NCBI GenBank assembly: GCA_015501075.1
Contig: JADNYJ010000014.1
Span: 364,094 to 428,093, forward strand
Direction of reading: 5' to 3'
DNA from: Gymnopilus junonius
Lineage: Eukaryota > Basidiomycota > Agaricomycetes > Agaricales > Galerinaceae
DNA length: 64,000 nt
Positions 49,102-61,174 of this stretch are shown here, one piece after another; position 1 is the first letter of the stretch, and each line of letters opens with the position of its first letter. The translations under genes were made by a program, and so were the position numbers. Under the pieces are notes generated by a model. The model was not told the origin of the DNA, made no database searches, and saw nothing but the letters and a program-made list of their open reading frames with translations.

Positions 49102-52100
49102 TCACTCGGAAGGACCCACTAATACCATCGAACTCGTCATAGGCGGTGTAAAGCCAAGCCTAGTCGAAGGACGCGTGAAAGGCCCATCAAAGCCATTACA
49201 GAAACATCCGCATCCTGCGGGGCATATAGGTACCGCCAAATCGAGCGAGTTCCAGCATGAGATGTGCGTAACATGTGAGCAGCTGAGGCATGTCCTTGAG
49301 AGACCTGCATTCGGTTCGATTTAAGAAGGGAAAAAAAACTAGATAGTGACACAAGACGAACCTTTGACAGGGAGCCTACAGACCGTACAGGCAGGCATCA
49401 AACAACTCGTCCCACATGACGAACACGCATTGCTCTTTTCGGGCAATGGCGCCCTACAATCCCTTCTCGAGCAAATACGGAGCAAGCCAACTTGGTGCAC
49501 CTCCGTCTGGATAGTAGGCACCGCAGTCTTCTTCTGTAGTGTGGGCAACCTTGGTGCTGGCTGATGATCATGATCATGTTGAGTGACAGCTTTTAGGAGC
49601 TCCAACCGCCTTTGGTGCATCTGCCACCTGAACAGCAGCTCCGCATAGGCATATACATTGAGCTTGAACTGTTCCATCAGCGTGTCCTCGAACAAGGGCG
49701 GCGAACTGCATATAACACAAGGTGCATATTCGTCAGCACAAATTCAGATAGGCACGATGCATTACTGCCAAAAAAACTCAAAAAGCTTACATTTTCTCCT
49801 CCGCTGCCGGCTGGAAGACAACAGCCTTCTTCCCATGAGTCATCATCATATACGACACAGATGATTCCGGAGTCAATCTAGAAGAACCACCACCTTTCAC
49901 GGACCTATGTCCATGTCCTGAAGAGGAGTAAGACCCCGCCAGGGCCTTGGACGAGTGTCCTCCTCCTGTGCCTTCATTCCACGACCTGGGAGCAACACCA
50001 GACGAAGGGGAATAAATCGAAGAATCTTTCCTCACCCGCTTACTCCTCACACTCCCTGCACCGCCAGGCGAGCTAAGCTCACCACCAAGACGGGGGACCT
50101 TCTCAGCCGACCTTGATAGCCCATCGATAACCCCAGAAACGGAAGTTGTCGTCGTCGGGGTCAAAATCTCACTGGGCGTAGTCACCGACGGGCCGTCCCT
50201 AAACGAGATGCTATCCTGCACACCATTCATAAACTGCCTCATGCTGCCTGTATTAAACAAGCTCGACCAAGATCCCTTTGAGGAAGAATTGGAATTGGAA
50301 GAAGAAGCCACAGAGGGAGCAGCAAGTGAAGAGGGAGCTGTAGGATGGATAGATGAAGGCGAGAGCGGTGGGAGTCTCGGAGATGGAGCTGGGATCCTGG
50401 GCCATCCACCTGGTGTGCTGGCAGGGGAATTAATTGATTTCGTGAGGTTGAAGTAGTCCAGTCCTCCATGGCGTTGTGAGAGGTGCGAGAAGGGTATCGA
50501 TGGAGTGGATTCTTTTTTCCTGCTCAGGCTTGGAGGGATGACAGTCCACTTGGCGGGGTGGTAAGTTTGCAAAACGAGCATTGCTATCATAGCTAGCATC
50601 TGGACGTCTTTCTCCTTGGCAACTTCAGCGTACCTAGTAAATTTATCATTAGCACGTTAGAAGACCTGAGAAGAAACTTAAAAGCAAAAGATCCTCACAA
50701 TCGCTTGATGACCATCGCAGCCAACGTATCCGACGCAAACCTTGACGACGACCATTTCTCGCTCTTCTCGTCCGTACCCTCATCATCACCACCATCAACA
50801 AACAGTGTTCTAAGAGTCCTGAACACCCTCTCGTGATCAAACCGCCCATGCTTCCTCGCAGCAGCCGCATTGCGCTCACACACCTCCCCAAGCGAATTCG
50901 AACCTGAACTCGAGCCCATACCATCACCACTCAAAGCCATCGAGAATACGTAGTCCTCCGCCACTTTCTGATCAGCACCCGTAAAGTATCTTGTGCTGCT
51001 CAAAAACACCGTGCTCCTCCTCATGGTGGCCAAGAGGGTCGCATACCGATTCTGCCCAGTGGCACTCGCACCAGCAGTGCCAGAATCCTCCGCAGGATAT
51101 TGGGAGTGGCCCCTCGCACCATAATTGGAATCGTGCCGCAGTTGGCGTTGGGGTATCGTCAGCAAATTCGTCATCGCTCTGAGGATGTTGAGCTCCGTCT
51201 CGGGCTTTCGGGGGTCGATGGGCTGCACGGTTCTGTCTTGGGCTGCTAACCCGAGCCGGCGGACAGCATCAGAAACAAGGGCAGGGGATTGGAAGTAGCT
51301 GGCTTTGTAAGGTGGTTGGAGCTGAGGCGTTTGTTGGTCTTCAGGTGGTGCTTGAGGTTGAGCAGTGGCAGATGTTGTAGCAGCAGAATCTGCACCTTTG
51401 GATACTCCAGCACCTGTTCCAGTGAGATCTCGTAAGACATTTCTCACAAGTCTAGGAGGAGCTCTGAAGAAGCATATCAGTTCGCCTACATCATCAAATA
51501 CAATCAGTAAATGAGCACGTCTTTCAAGCAATGAGCAAAACAAAGCACTTACCATTAGGACCAAAAGCGCCTTGGGACGTCCTAGGCTCAGCTAAATTCT
51601 TATTATTCCTCAATAGCGACACCGTCACATCCCTTGCCTTCTTACCCCCCTCGACCCTACCAGTGTCGTCCTCATCAATCCCATCATCCGACGAGCTGCT
51701 CTCCCCGTCCCCTTCTTCCATTCTCCCCTCATCCGCAAACAACAAAAACCGCAAACACGCTTCGAGGCAGGGTCGTTTCCGCTCTCTTATCCTCCTCAGA
51801 TGACGGAGGATATAAGCCCGGTCGGACATGGAGATGAGCGGGTTCCGCTCAAGCTCGACATTGGGGGTGCCGTGGGGGTGTGTGCCAGCTGGGTAGTCCT
51901 TTGGGAAGGTGAAGGTGACGCGCATAAAAACGGAGGAGGTTTCGCCCCATGGCCCGTGCAGCCCCAGAGTGCAGGTTCGTTTCTTGATGAGGTCGTGCTG
52001 TGAGGGTGGATGAGCCATGGATCGCAGCAGACAGAGGGAAAATTTATAGTACCTTTTCCAACTTGATCTTGGAGGCTGCGAGTTTCGTCAACACGCTTGT

Positions 52101-55100
52101 GATCCTATCATACCAACGATTTTCAGCAGATATACCCACAATTCATATCAAGAGACACTTACTCATCCTGCAAAGACCCTTTACCTTCCTCCTTCTCTTT
52201 CAACCCGGCCTTGTCTTTTTCATCAGCGATATCAATCGTACTTTCGCTCCTCTGCAGCATAATCCCACTTTCATCTCCCTCAGAAGGTTGCCGGCTCCTT
52301 GACCCTGACTTTGAGCCCGGCTTCGATCTCGATCCACCAGCGCGGACAGAAGCAGGCGCAGATGGAACATCCCCACTGGCACTGGCACTGGCTGCACTAC
52401 TGCCTTCCCCACTAATCACACTGCTCCTTGCACTCCCCGCCCTTCCTGAACCTCCTCCTCGTCTTAATCCAAGTCCAAGCCCAACTGCACTAGCGCTACC
52501 TCCACCACTACCACCAAGAGCCCCGGCTGACCCCACGGACCCTCCAGCATTGACTCCAACTCCTGGCGCAGATTTGACACTCGCTAGCCAAGTCAACTGA
52601 TCCATTTGCTTGCTCACGCCATGTTTGCTCATCAGCCCCGTCCCTCCTTTACTCATTGTCCGAGTCGGCGTTGTACCTGCATTTGTATTCATCCCTGCAC
52701 TTAGGCCAGCAAGTCCATGTCCATGCGGACCAGCAGCAGCTGAGATCGATAACGACCCCCTCCGACCAGCATGTCCGATAAAGTTAATGATCGCCACATC
52801 TCTGGTGTTGGTGATGGTAGGTGTGGCAGTGACCGTGTCAGTGCCCAGTTCCCCATCTGCGTCCATTCCAGTCGGAGGTGCGAGGGAAAAGGAGGCGAAA
52901 CTTTGTCCAGGGTGGATCGAGCTCTCGTTTGGGGACGACAGCGTTGAGATGGACAGCGGTGGTGGTTTGAGCGGTAGGGGTTCATCCTCTACAGCAGAAG
53001 TCAATGCGTCCACCTCCATCTCTGCTTCTTCTCTCTCCATATCCTCCCTTTCGGTCCTTGTAAACTTGGAACGACCTCGTTCTACGTTCGGTACATGGCC
53101 TACTTTCTGTGAAATTAGAAGTAAGAAAGACACGTCAGAAGGAAAAAGGAGTAAATCATTACCTGCATGACCTCTGCGTCTATAGGCCAAAACCTGAGCG
53201 TCCGATCCTTCGACCACGTAATGAGCTGGAAGTCTTCTAGATAACGAAGAACCTCAATAAATTAGCCTAAAATACCCCAGGACAAAAAAAAAGAAGCAGA
53301 CTAACCATGCTTTCCCTTCCTCCACACAAACTCCTTAACAACATCCGAATGCCCCTCAAAAGTCTCCACCAACTTCGGGCCTTCCTCCTCCCCGTTCCCA
53401 GACCCCTCCCAAACATCTCCAGCACTGTCTCCCCCCTCTGCGGCAAACTCAGTAGTCCCTCTCCAAATGGCAGATTCCTCGCTCGCCACACGGGGTACCC
53501 CGTCTTTATCACTTCCACAGGCTCGCAGTACCCCTGAAGATTGGGCGCGTTAATGTTAAATGTCTTGATGGTCATGTCAAGGGAGCAGGTTGTTATATGC
53601 ATGTGTGAAAGGTGCGTGCCGGATGAGGTAGAAGATGATGAGAGCGAAGAGGGGGAGGAGGCGAAGGAAGGTCGGGCCCAGTCTATGCCGTATATCTTGG
53701 AGTTGTGAGCACGGATGTGGGTTATGGGCAGGGAACCTTTCTGTTGGGTTGGTTCTGGTATCAATACATATCATGTCAAGAAAGGTAGCATACCCGTCTG
53801 TCCCATATCAACACCTCGTTAGAATGAGAAGAAGCAAGCAAGTTTGGATCTTGATAGTTCCATTTAACCTGAGTACCACCCGCTGCAATACACAAAAAGC
53901 GTCAGCACAACCTAATCCAATACAGACCTTTTAGAGACCCACCTTTGAACGCAGAAAGCCCAAATATCGGCCTGCCGGGTTCTCTCAAATCCCAAGCCCA
54001 TATCCAGGAATCAATACCTGTGCTGACGACGATATCAGGCTCCGAGGTGTGCCAGTTAATGTCTGTGATAGCACGGTAGTGGGATTTGAGGATGTGTGCG
54101 ATGGAAGTTTTGCCAGTCATATATAAATTCCATATCAACCTGTATAAGCATTAGCATGCTAAAAATTGGGGAAAGTCTCAGAAGAAATACTCACAATTTC
54201 TCGCTGGAGGTTGAGACGATATATTGTGCGTGGCTGGGGTGTGGATTCCACTGCACATCAGCGACGTCCCATGTGCCGCCCTGTGGAAGGAACCGGGGTA
54301 TACGAAGGGGGTATTCCAAGTCAATTATAAAGAGGCCTCGTCGACTGTGAATAATTTCAGTGGTCTAGAAAAAAAGAATATGAATAACAACGTACGCGGC
54401 TAGGACGATGTCGCGCGAAGTAGGACTTATGCTCATCTAGTAACGCCAGCATTAGCATTAGTATACAAAATTTAAAGAGAACTTACATTGCCCACAGCAT
54501 CCCCAACTAAATCCTTGACATTTATTTCCCAACTTGAATGCAGGCTCTTGCTTTCCTGCGGGGACTCAGCCTCACTGCTGTCCTCCTTCTCCTTGCCCTT
54601 TCCTTTGTCGGTCCTCGTAATGCTAACTTCTATCGGACTTTCCTCCTCATTTTCCTCCCCTTCGAACTCTGCCTCCTCGTCCCCATCGTCATCCTCAGGC
54701 GGAGGCTCAATCCTCGGCCTTCTCGCGCGCTGGTGGAATATCGTCTCGCCTACGGAAGGAGGAAAGGAAGGTCTCCTCCGTTTTCCTTGCCTCTGTACTT
54801 GTCCTTGTACATTACTGTTACCAGGAAAGCTTGAAAATCCCCCATGCTGATGATGTTGCATCCAGTCATAATTTGACGAAAGAGGCGTAAGAGCCATTAG
54901 GTTCTCCTCTGACCTCTTCGAGGAGCGCCGCCTCTTAACACCCCTTCGCGGGTTATTATTATCAAAGAGGAGTGAAGATTCAGGGAGAGAAGGTGTCCAT
55001 GATGGCTGGCGCGTTGAAAGGAGTGTGTGGCTGTCGACCGAGGGGATGCTTGATGGTGCTGGTCGCTGGTGATGGTAATGGTGCGACGATGAGGAGGCTT

Positions 55101-55143
55101 GTGGATGAGAGGGCGAGGATTCTCGTTGTTTCGAGGATGACAT
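49102..55143 (-). CDS. WDR59/Sea3 (Mtc5), SEACAT/GATOR2 subunit
   Basis: The largest gene of the window. WDR59/Sea3 is a beta-propeller subunit of SEACAT/GATOR2 at the vacuole/lysosome, which counteracts SEACIT/GATOR1 and so supports TORC1 activity. The ATG at 55143 opens a long disordered N terminus (MSSSKQRESSPSHPQASSSS). WD40 repeats follow over about 54.4-53.2 kb (WNPHPSHAQYIVSTSSEKLL, SHYRAITDINWHTSEPDIVV, DDVVKEF-like, LITWSKDRTLRFWP). A low-complexity insert is at 53.2-52.2 kb. An RWD domain is at about 52.0-51.6 kb (VTFTFPKDYPAGTHPHGTPN). Helical and Ser-rich stretches follow, then a C-terminal zinc module at 49.5-49.1 kb (CSSCG, CTVC, CLSCSHVTHISCW, CPAGCGCFC). This domain order is diagnostic. 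The stop TGA is at 49102. A fragment of its penultimate exon is duplicated at 45703. Confidence 0.87.
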
Positions 55144-55357
55144 AGGCACCAGAGGGGCTTGAAAACGAGTTCAATGTTGGCAATGTCGACGTCGACGTCC
55201 AAGGCTGAACTTTCCATTTTGGAAATAGAATTTGAAAGCAATTGCTTCCGAAATCTTATCAGGATTCAGAGTCTATTTCGGAAAAGGTACTTTGTCCCAT
55301 GCGGAAGGTCGTTGAGAACCTCCTCTTTCCCACTAACCACCACCACCACAGTCCAAG
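55144..55357. promoter_or_regulatory. short divergent promoter, WDR59 / carboxypeptidase B
   Basis: Only 214 bp separate the start codons of the WDR59 gene (-) and serine carboxypeptidase copy B (+), so both promoters and leaders must lie here or overlap. No clear TATA box is visible. A CCACCACCACCACA run precedes the plus-strand ATG. Confidence 0.5.
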
Positions 55358-57553
55358 ATGCGGGCGCTGGGGGCTTTATCACTGGCAATCGCTTTGAGTT
55401 TCTCTTTCTCCTTGGCTCAGCAAACGGTATTCAACACTCCTAGTAAGTAACCCCCGCGTTCATGAATTTACGCGTCACCTGAATGCATATACAATAAATG
55501 CAGCACACGAATCGTACAACACAGGCCTCTTCACTCCTCTTGAAGACCTCTCTATTCTCTCCGAATCGGAGTTCACCACACTTGGACACCCGGCCTTTCC
55601 ACAATACAATGTCAGGGTCAAGAAGTCGAATTTCTGCGATGGAACTGTCAAGTAAGCATTTAACCCTCCTTTGATCGTCAGATCGGCTGCATACTATCAA
55701 TTATAACTGTATTTGTTTTGTGCTTCGTGTACTTTAGTTCGTACACCGGCTACATCGACATACAAGCCCGCCACCTCTTCTTCTACTTCTTCGAAAGCCG
55801 GAATGATCCCGAGAAGGACGATGTCATATTCTGGACGAATGGAGGGCCGGGGTGCTCCTCCTCTCTTGGACTCTTTATGGAACTTGGTATGTAATCCTCC
55901 TTTTTTTCTAGAATCAAATTCGATATACTATTACAACCACTTACAATTAATTGATAGGCCCATGCAAAGTCCTCGACTCGGATGGACCGAAATTTAACCC
56001 ACATTCATGGAACTCAAACGCGAACGTCTTCTTTATTGACCAGCCTATCGGCGTTGGGTTCTCGTACGCGGATTACGGAGAGTTCGTCGTACGCCCTTTT
56101 TTTTCTCGAGCTTGAACATAAATATTGACAGCACGCTTTGCAGAGCACAACGGAAGAAGCAGCCAAAGATGTTGCAGCCTTCGTAGCCATCTTCTTTGAA
56201 AACTTTTCTAAATTTAAAAGCAGGGCGTTCCATATGGCGGGAGAATCTTACGGGGTGTGTATCTCTAACATTCAAAACTACAATAAACCTCCCCGTCAGC
56301 TTTAATTTTCAAACTGATTTTTATTTATCTAACAGGGCCGATACATCCCCGTCTTTGCAGCAGAGGTATATGACCAGAATACAAAATTGATACAAGCTGG
56401 CATGACGCCCATTAATTTGACTTCAATCATGATCGGTGGGTTTTCTTTCCTTTCTGTTATCTTTACCCGCAGTGTCCTAGTTCATAATTTGAACTTTTAA
56501 CTTATTCTACTATGCTCCAGGAAATGGAATCACTGATTTTTATACCATGGCTCCATCATACTATGACATGGCATGCACACCTGTTTCTGTTGATCCTATC
56601 CTTGATATCGGGTATGTCATAATTTATTCTCTCCTTTTCTCATTCCACTAATGAAAGGCCCCTTTTCGTAGGACATGTGTCCGGATGAAGCAAGCTGTAT
56701 GTATTTTTTTGTCTTCGGATAAATCTAAGTCAAATATCCCTGAACGAGCATAGGTCCCGCGGTGCAAGAAATGGCTCAAAGAGTCCTGCTTAGACCGGTT
56801 CGACTCTATCAACTGCTATGCAGCGAATACTTTCTGCAGTAACGAAATCGGCGCGCCTTTCTTTGCCTCAGGTAAGCCAAAGGCCGAAGTGGTGTTTTGG
56901 TCCATCATCCAAATGAATTCGAGCTGACTATCTCTGAAGGTAAAAACCCTTATGATATTAGCAAGGACTGCGATGGCGAAATCAGCGACACTCTATGTTA
57001 CCCCATAACCAAGAACATCGCGGCCTATCTCGACCTCCCCAGCACCCGCGCTGCTCTCGGCATCCCACTCAGCAACGCCTCCTCGCCGTCTCCTATCTCT
57101 TCCAAGAACTTCACCTCGTGCTCGGATTCGGTCGGGACCGCATTCGTCTCGGCGCTCGACGAATTTCACCCAACACACCACCATGTCGCCGCTCTCCTCG
57201 ACCGAGGGGTGCGGGCACTCATATATGTGGGGACCTACGACTGGATATGCAATTTTGTGGGCAACGAGAAGTGGTTAGTCGGGGACGAGTTTGCGGGGAG
57301 CTGGTGGGGTGGGGAGGTGTGGAGGACGGAGGAGGATTTGGTGGAGTGGACTGTTGGAGAGAAGAGGGCGGGCCTGAGGAGGAGTTTTGGTGGGTTGACA
57401 TTTGCTACGGTCGAGGGCGCTGGGCATATGGTGCGTTCTATACTTTTCTTTTCCGTTCCGCAACGCATTACCTTCTATTTTTAGGTACCTTATGATAAAC
57501 CAAAGGAAGCTCTAGAGCTTGTGAACAGGTGGTTGAGGAATGAAGATTTATAG
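55358..57553 (+). CDS. serine carboxypeptidase, peptidase family S10 (copy B)
   Basis: A paralogue of the gene at 35317, encoding a CPY-type exopeptidase routed to the secretory pathway. The signal peptide is [20 protein letters not shown]. Exon 1 ends VFNTP and uses an ordinary GTAAGT donor. Blocks: [19 protein letters not shown] (normal Cys), [34 protein letters not shown] (Ser, split by an intron as in copy A), [15 protein letters not shown] (Asp) and [20 protein letters not shown] (His). The stop is TAG at 57551-57553. Intron positions match copy A except that copy A has an extra one after CYPAIK. All catalytic residues are present and no lesion was seen. Confidence 0.92.
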
Positions 57554-58189
57554 TGTTTTATTTGTAGTTAGACAATCGATTTACGGGTGATTATGTAGAT
57601 TCCGTTGCACCAGTTGAGCTAATACCCTGAAGTTCCAACCCTTCGATTTGTGCCTCGTTCGCCATCAGTTTCTAAACTCAGAGAAGAAAGTAGGAAGCAG
57701 TCCTACCGTCACGATCGCTGACATCCACATTCAACACCCCTCCCGCCCAAATCTCATGCCTACTAACTTCTCTCGAATCTAAATGACGGATTGATGTCCA
57801 ATAACTAATTCAGCCATAGTCTGCTATGCTAGTAGAGCTCAAGATTTATAACGAGCTAGAAGCGCTTGGTCCTGACCTTGGCTTGCGGCTTTTGAGACAG
57901 GCAGGGGTTGGGCAGGGGCACGCGACGCGACGCGCTTCAAAGCTGTCACGATCATGTGGCTATCAAGTAGTCAAAGTCACAGCGCGTCTGTCACTGTGGA
58001 TACACTTAAATTCAAATTTCGGGACCTTTTACTTTCCAGATGCGCCATCTTCTTGCCCCTTCTCCCACAGGACCCCGTTATCTCAACTATGGATCCAATG
58101 GATAATTTAACTAAATCACGACAAATCCTCGTTAAAGGTGAAATATGGTCCGGGCCTGACGAATTTTCTTATACCGCTTTCATTTGGAC
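57554..58189. other. intergenic region
   Basis: Downstream region of carboxypeptidase B. It contains a 94-codon frame at 57826-58110 without support. Nothing else was recognised. Confidence 0.4.
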
Positions 58190-58960
58190 TGGTCCTGGAG
58201 AATAAGTTTCCGCTCCAGTTCGTAAACGGCCTTATCGGAAATAATCCTAGTAATTCGACAAGGGCTGATGCTGATGTATATTCCAGAATTATGAGGTCTA
58301 CGCGACACGATATTACTGAAGTGCAGGTGCCCTTGGCCTCTGGTACCTTCACAAAAATGCATCATGCGCATTGCCTCCAAGAAAATCTTGCTAGTTTCAA
58401 TGTAAAATGAACGCAGAGATTGACATTCTGGAAATGTTGTCTAAAAAGCCACATCCGAACATTGTTGAATATCCTGGATGCTTTCGCGATGGGGACTGCA
58501 TCGTGTGGATCTAGCTGCGTAACTATTCATGCGCTTTGCACAAGCTTATCAAAGGGGGTGTTCCTGCTAATCAGTGAGTGTGAATAATGTAGAGGATGAC
58601 AGCCAGGCTCACCACGCTGTTTCTCCATCTAGACGCCCACCTTTCGATGCTGACGAAGTAATCTCTTGAATAAATGCCGAATTTGGCTTTCTCCACGACC
58701 GTGACCTCGTTCGCGATGACATAAACCCTTTTTATATTATGCTGAAAGATAATGGTGAGGCTGTTATTATATATTTCCACTCCTGTACTTCCATCGGAGC
58801 GAAATCGCGTGGGGGAACACCAGGGTGACCCAAAAATCCTATAAAGGCTTTGATTGAGAATAATCAATACAGTCTCGACCTCGCCATCAAGTCTATAACA
58901 GGAGAATATGGCGTCCTGGACTTTGGCCTTTTGGAATGTATTAGCCTTCAAGTTTCTTGG
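58190..58960 (+). pseudogene. kinase-like pseudogene, paralogue of 47655-48755
   Basis: Stretches in different frames line up with the kinase-like gene at 47655-48755: RHDITEVQVPLASGTFTKMH (parent ENITEMQRPLASNIYTKMA), NAEIDILEMLSKKPHPNIVE (parent DAEIDVLEALSTNPHPNIVE), then RDLVRDDINPFYIML and GGTPG. Stops interrupt it (for example after FNVK near 58410 and in the HGC region near 58513), and the frame shifts more than once. The catalytic Asn is lost (NPFY instead of NPHN), and DFD has become YFH. It is clearly dead. Confidence 0.8.
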
Positions 58961-59640
58961 CGGTCATTAGAGGTTATTTGCAAATTCCGTTCAAACGAAA
59001 AAGTGGAGCCTACTGGGTCTCTGATTGGCTGAAGGCCCCGCTTTTTGCCTTGTGAGGGCATATTTTTCGTTCGTTCAGAAGTTGCAAATAACCTCTATTC
59101 TATAAATCTGGGTAAAAGGGGCTTTGGAGAATTGGCACCAGTTGCGAAGTAGAAAGAGTCATAATGATAGCCAGGATCATATATGACATATTCTTGATGG
59201 ATTATTTTGAGTGATTATTGGAGCCTTACATTTTCAAGTCCTCCTAAAAACATAGCAGAGACAAATTGGGTTCAGAGAATGTGTCGGCGCCATCGGCGTT
59301 GTCCGTTTCGGCTTTCATGCCGAGGCGCAAACTTTCATCTCAGAATTTTCAAGCCGCTCTGCACCCCTACCATGATCGACCGAAAGCGCATATGCCAGGA
59401 CGCGCCCATCCCAAGCCCTAGCTGCAATGCTGTAGCCATCTGTATACCGGCCTTCAATTTCTCAGCCAACGAGCTGCAGGCTTTTTACTTGATTCAGTTG
59501 GTGTCTGGCAGTGACAATGACTCGCCTTCATCATCTCCTTTTGTTTTTCTCCTTTCTGTCAACATGATACTTTCCGTGGCGTTTAAATAGCCAGAGTCTG
59601 CATGGGACATCCCGTTTCTTTATCACAGCCGACCCATATA
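58961..59640. other. intergenic region
   Basis: Between two pseudogenes. A 127-codon frame at 59207-59590 has no family match. Nothing else was recognised. Confidence 0.4.
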
Positions 59641-61007
59641 ATGCCACGCCGGACTTTTGCCAATATCCCTTTGCCAGTAGAACTCCTCACGGAAATTATC
59701 GATCTTCTTCCTCCCCAGGACCACTCAGCAATCTCAGTGGCATCTCAGTTCTTGCGGAAGCTAGTCCTTCCTCGCTTATTTGGGCATCTCGTGTACACGG
59801 GAAAGATAGCGCAAAAAATACGTAATATCCATTGGGCTGGGAAGGACGTGAAAGGAGCAATAAAGTTTGCCCTTATAGTTTATGCTCTTCTGGCTTTCTA
59901 ATAATTCTTCCACAGGAAACTCGAGCTGAAGTCAAGAGGTGTCTTCTTCGAAGAAGGTGACAGCGATGTTGTCTTTAAGTTTTTTGAAAAGCCTTCCGAA
60001 TTTGCAAATGTTTGATATGGTCAAAGTGGTAATCTTATCCGACCGGAAGGGTTGACGAAACTGCTCAACGCAGTTCGCCATGCACCCCTTCGTAAATTTG
60101 TCCTCCACAGTGGCAATTATGCCAATGTGAAAGGGAGGCGTGCAGTAGGTTTGACTGGTTTGAAGTCGCTCTCGATAAACTGGAATTGGGTGGACAACCC
60201 CAAGAAACCGGGCAGATCAATTGCGCAGTTACACGAACTTATCCTGCCGTCGGTTGCTACGCTAGTGGAGCTCAAGATTGCTAGTCACATTGAGAAGCCT
60301 TGTACTTACATCGACTTGCAACTATTAAGGCTTGCGGGTGACACTTTGCGGTCGTTCGAATGGACTCTTCCTTATCTCGATGAAACTATCCTCGAGACCA
60401 TCCCGGAAATATTTCCCCACCTGACCAAGCTCTCTATCATCTGGGCCCTTGCATATACGGACTATTCTTTGCCATGGGAGGTAAGATCTCCAGTGTCATA
60501 TCGTACTTGATCAATACCGAACTTCGTGTCTTTGGCAGCATGAGTATATCGAGTACCTTTCCAGAAACCAAAATCTTATAGATCTCACGATCTCAGCAGA
60601 GTTTGAAGTGGCTCCTCATAATTATAATAGAAGTTCTTTCTATAGACAGAGCTACTTGCACCGCTTCACAGCTACACGACATATTGCCGCGGCCTGCCCG
60701 CATCTTCGACGGTGTAGCTGGCTTCAACTGGGGTGTACGTTCCAACAAGTCAGATATGCTACACCCATTTGTTGTCGAAAAGAGGGTATTAGGACGGCAA
60801 TCAAATGCGCATAGTGCGTGGTGTTCGGCAGCGTTGGATGGAGAAACACTACCAGTATTACTATTTGCCTGGAGACATCATCGAAGAAAAAGATGTTACT
60901 TGCGATTAAATGCCGTTCATTCGAAATCAAGCAGCAACGACAAACGCCCTTTGTTCAAATCCGAGTCTAAAAAATCTGGGAATGGTTTCGTTTCGACGAG
61001 GAAATGA
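59641..61007 (+). pseudogene. F-box-like pseudogene (copy B, paralogue of 33757-35031)
   Basis: Exon 1 starts MPRRTFANIPLPVELLTEII and continues through LPRLFGHLVYTGKIAQKIRN to KDVKGAIK, matching copy A, with a GTTTGC donor at the same place. The next exon starts KLELKSRGVFFEEGDSDVVF, but homology then jumps frame twice (LPNLQMF and YGQSGNLIRPEGL lie in different frames) and a TGA falls near 60014. From about 60052 one frame is open through HAPLRKFVLHSGNYANVKGR and LRLAGDTLRSFEWTLPYLDE to LPWE. The last part (HIAAACPHLRRCSWLQLG) is again broken across frames. Confidence 0.75.
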
Positions 61008-61174
61008 TGCATATAATTTTCCAACTAATATCTTTGATATACATGTAGGATCGATCCATTAGAGAAGTAATTATATTAGAATAGGATAGAAATTGTCGTC
61101 AATACATCGTCCATACATCAATGAGTTACCACTTCATAAATTAAAATTAAATTCAGCATTACACTGAGCTCTCG

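Noticed and set aside
51531..51803. Plus-strand frames opposite the RWD exon
   Set aside because: Antisense shadows of a confidently assigned WDR59 exon.
52610..53170. 186-codon plus-strand frame inside WDR59
   Set aside because: Antisense shadow of the low-complexity WDR59 insert.
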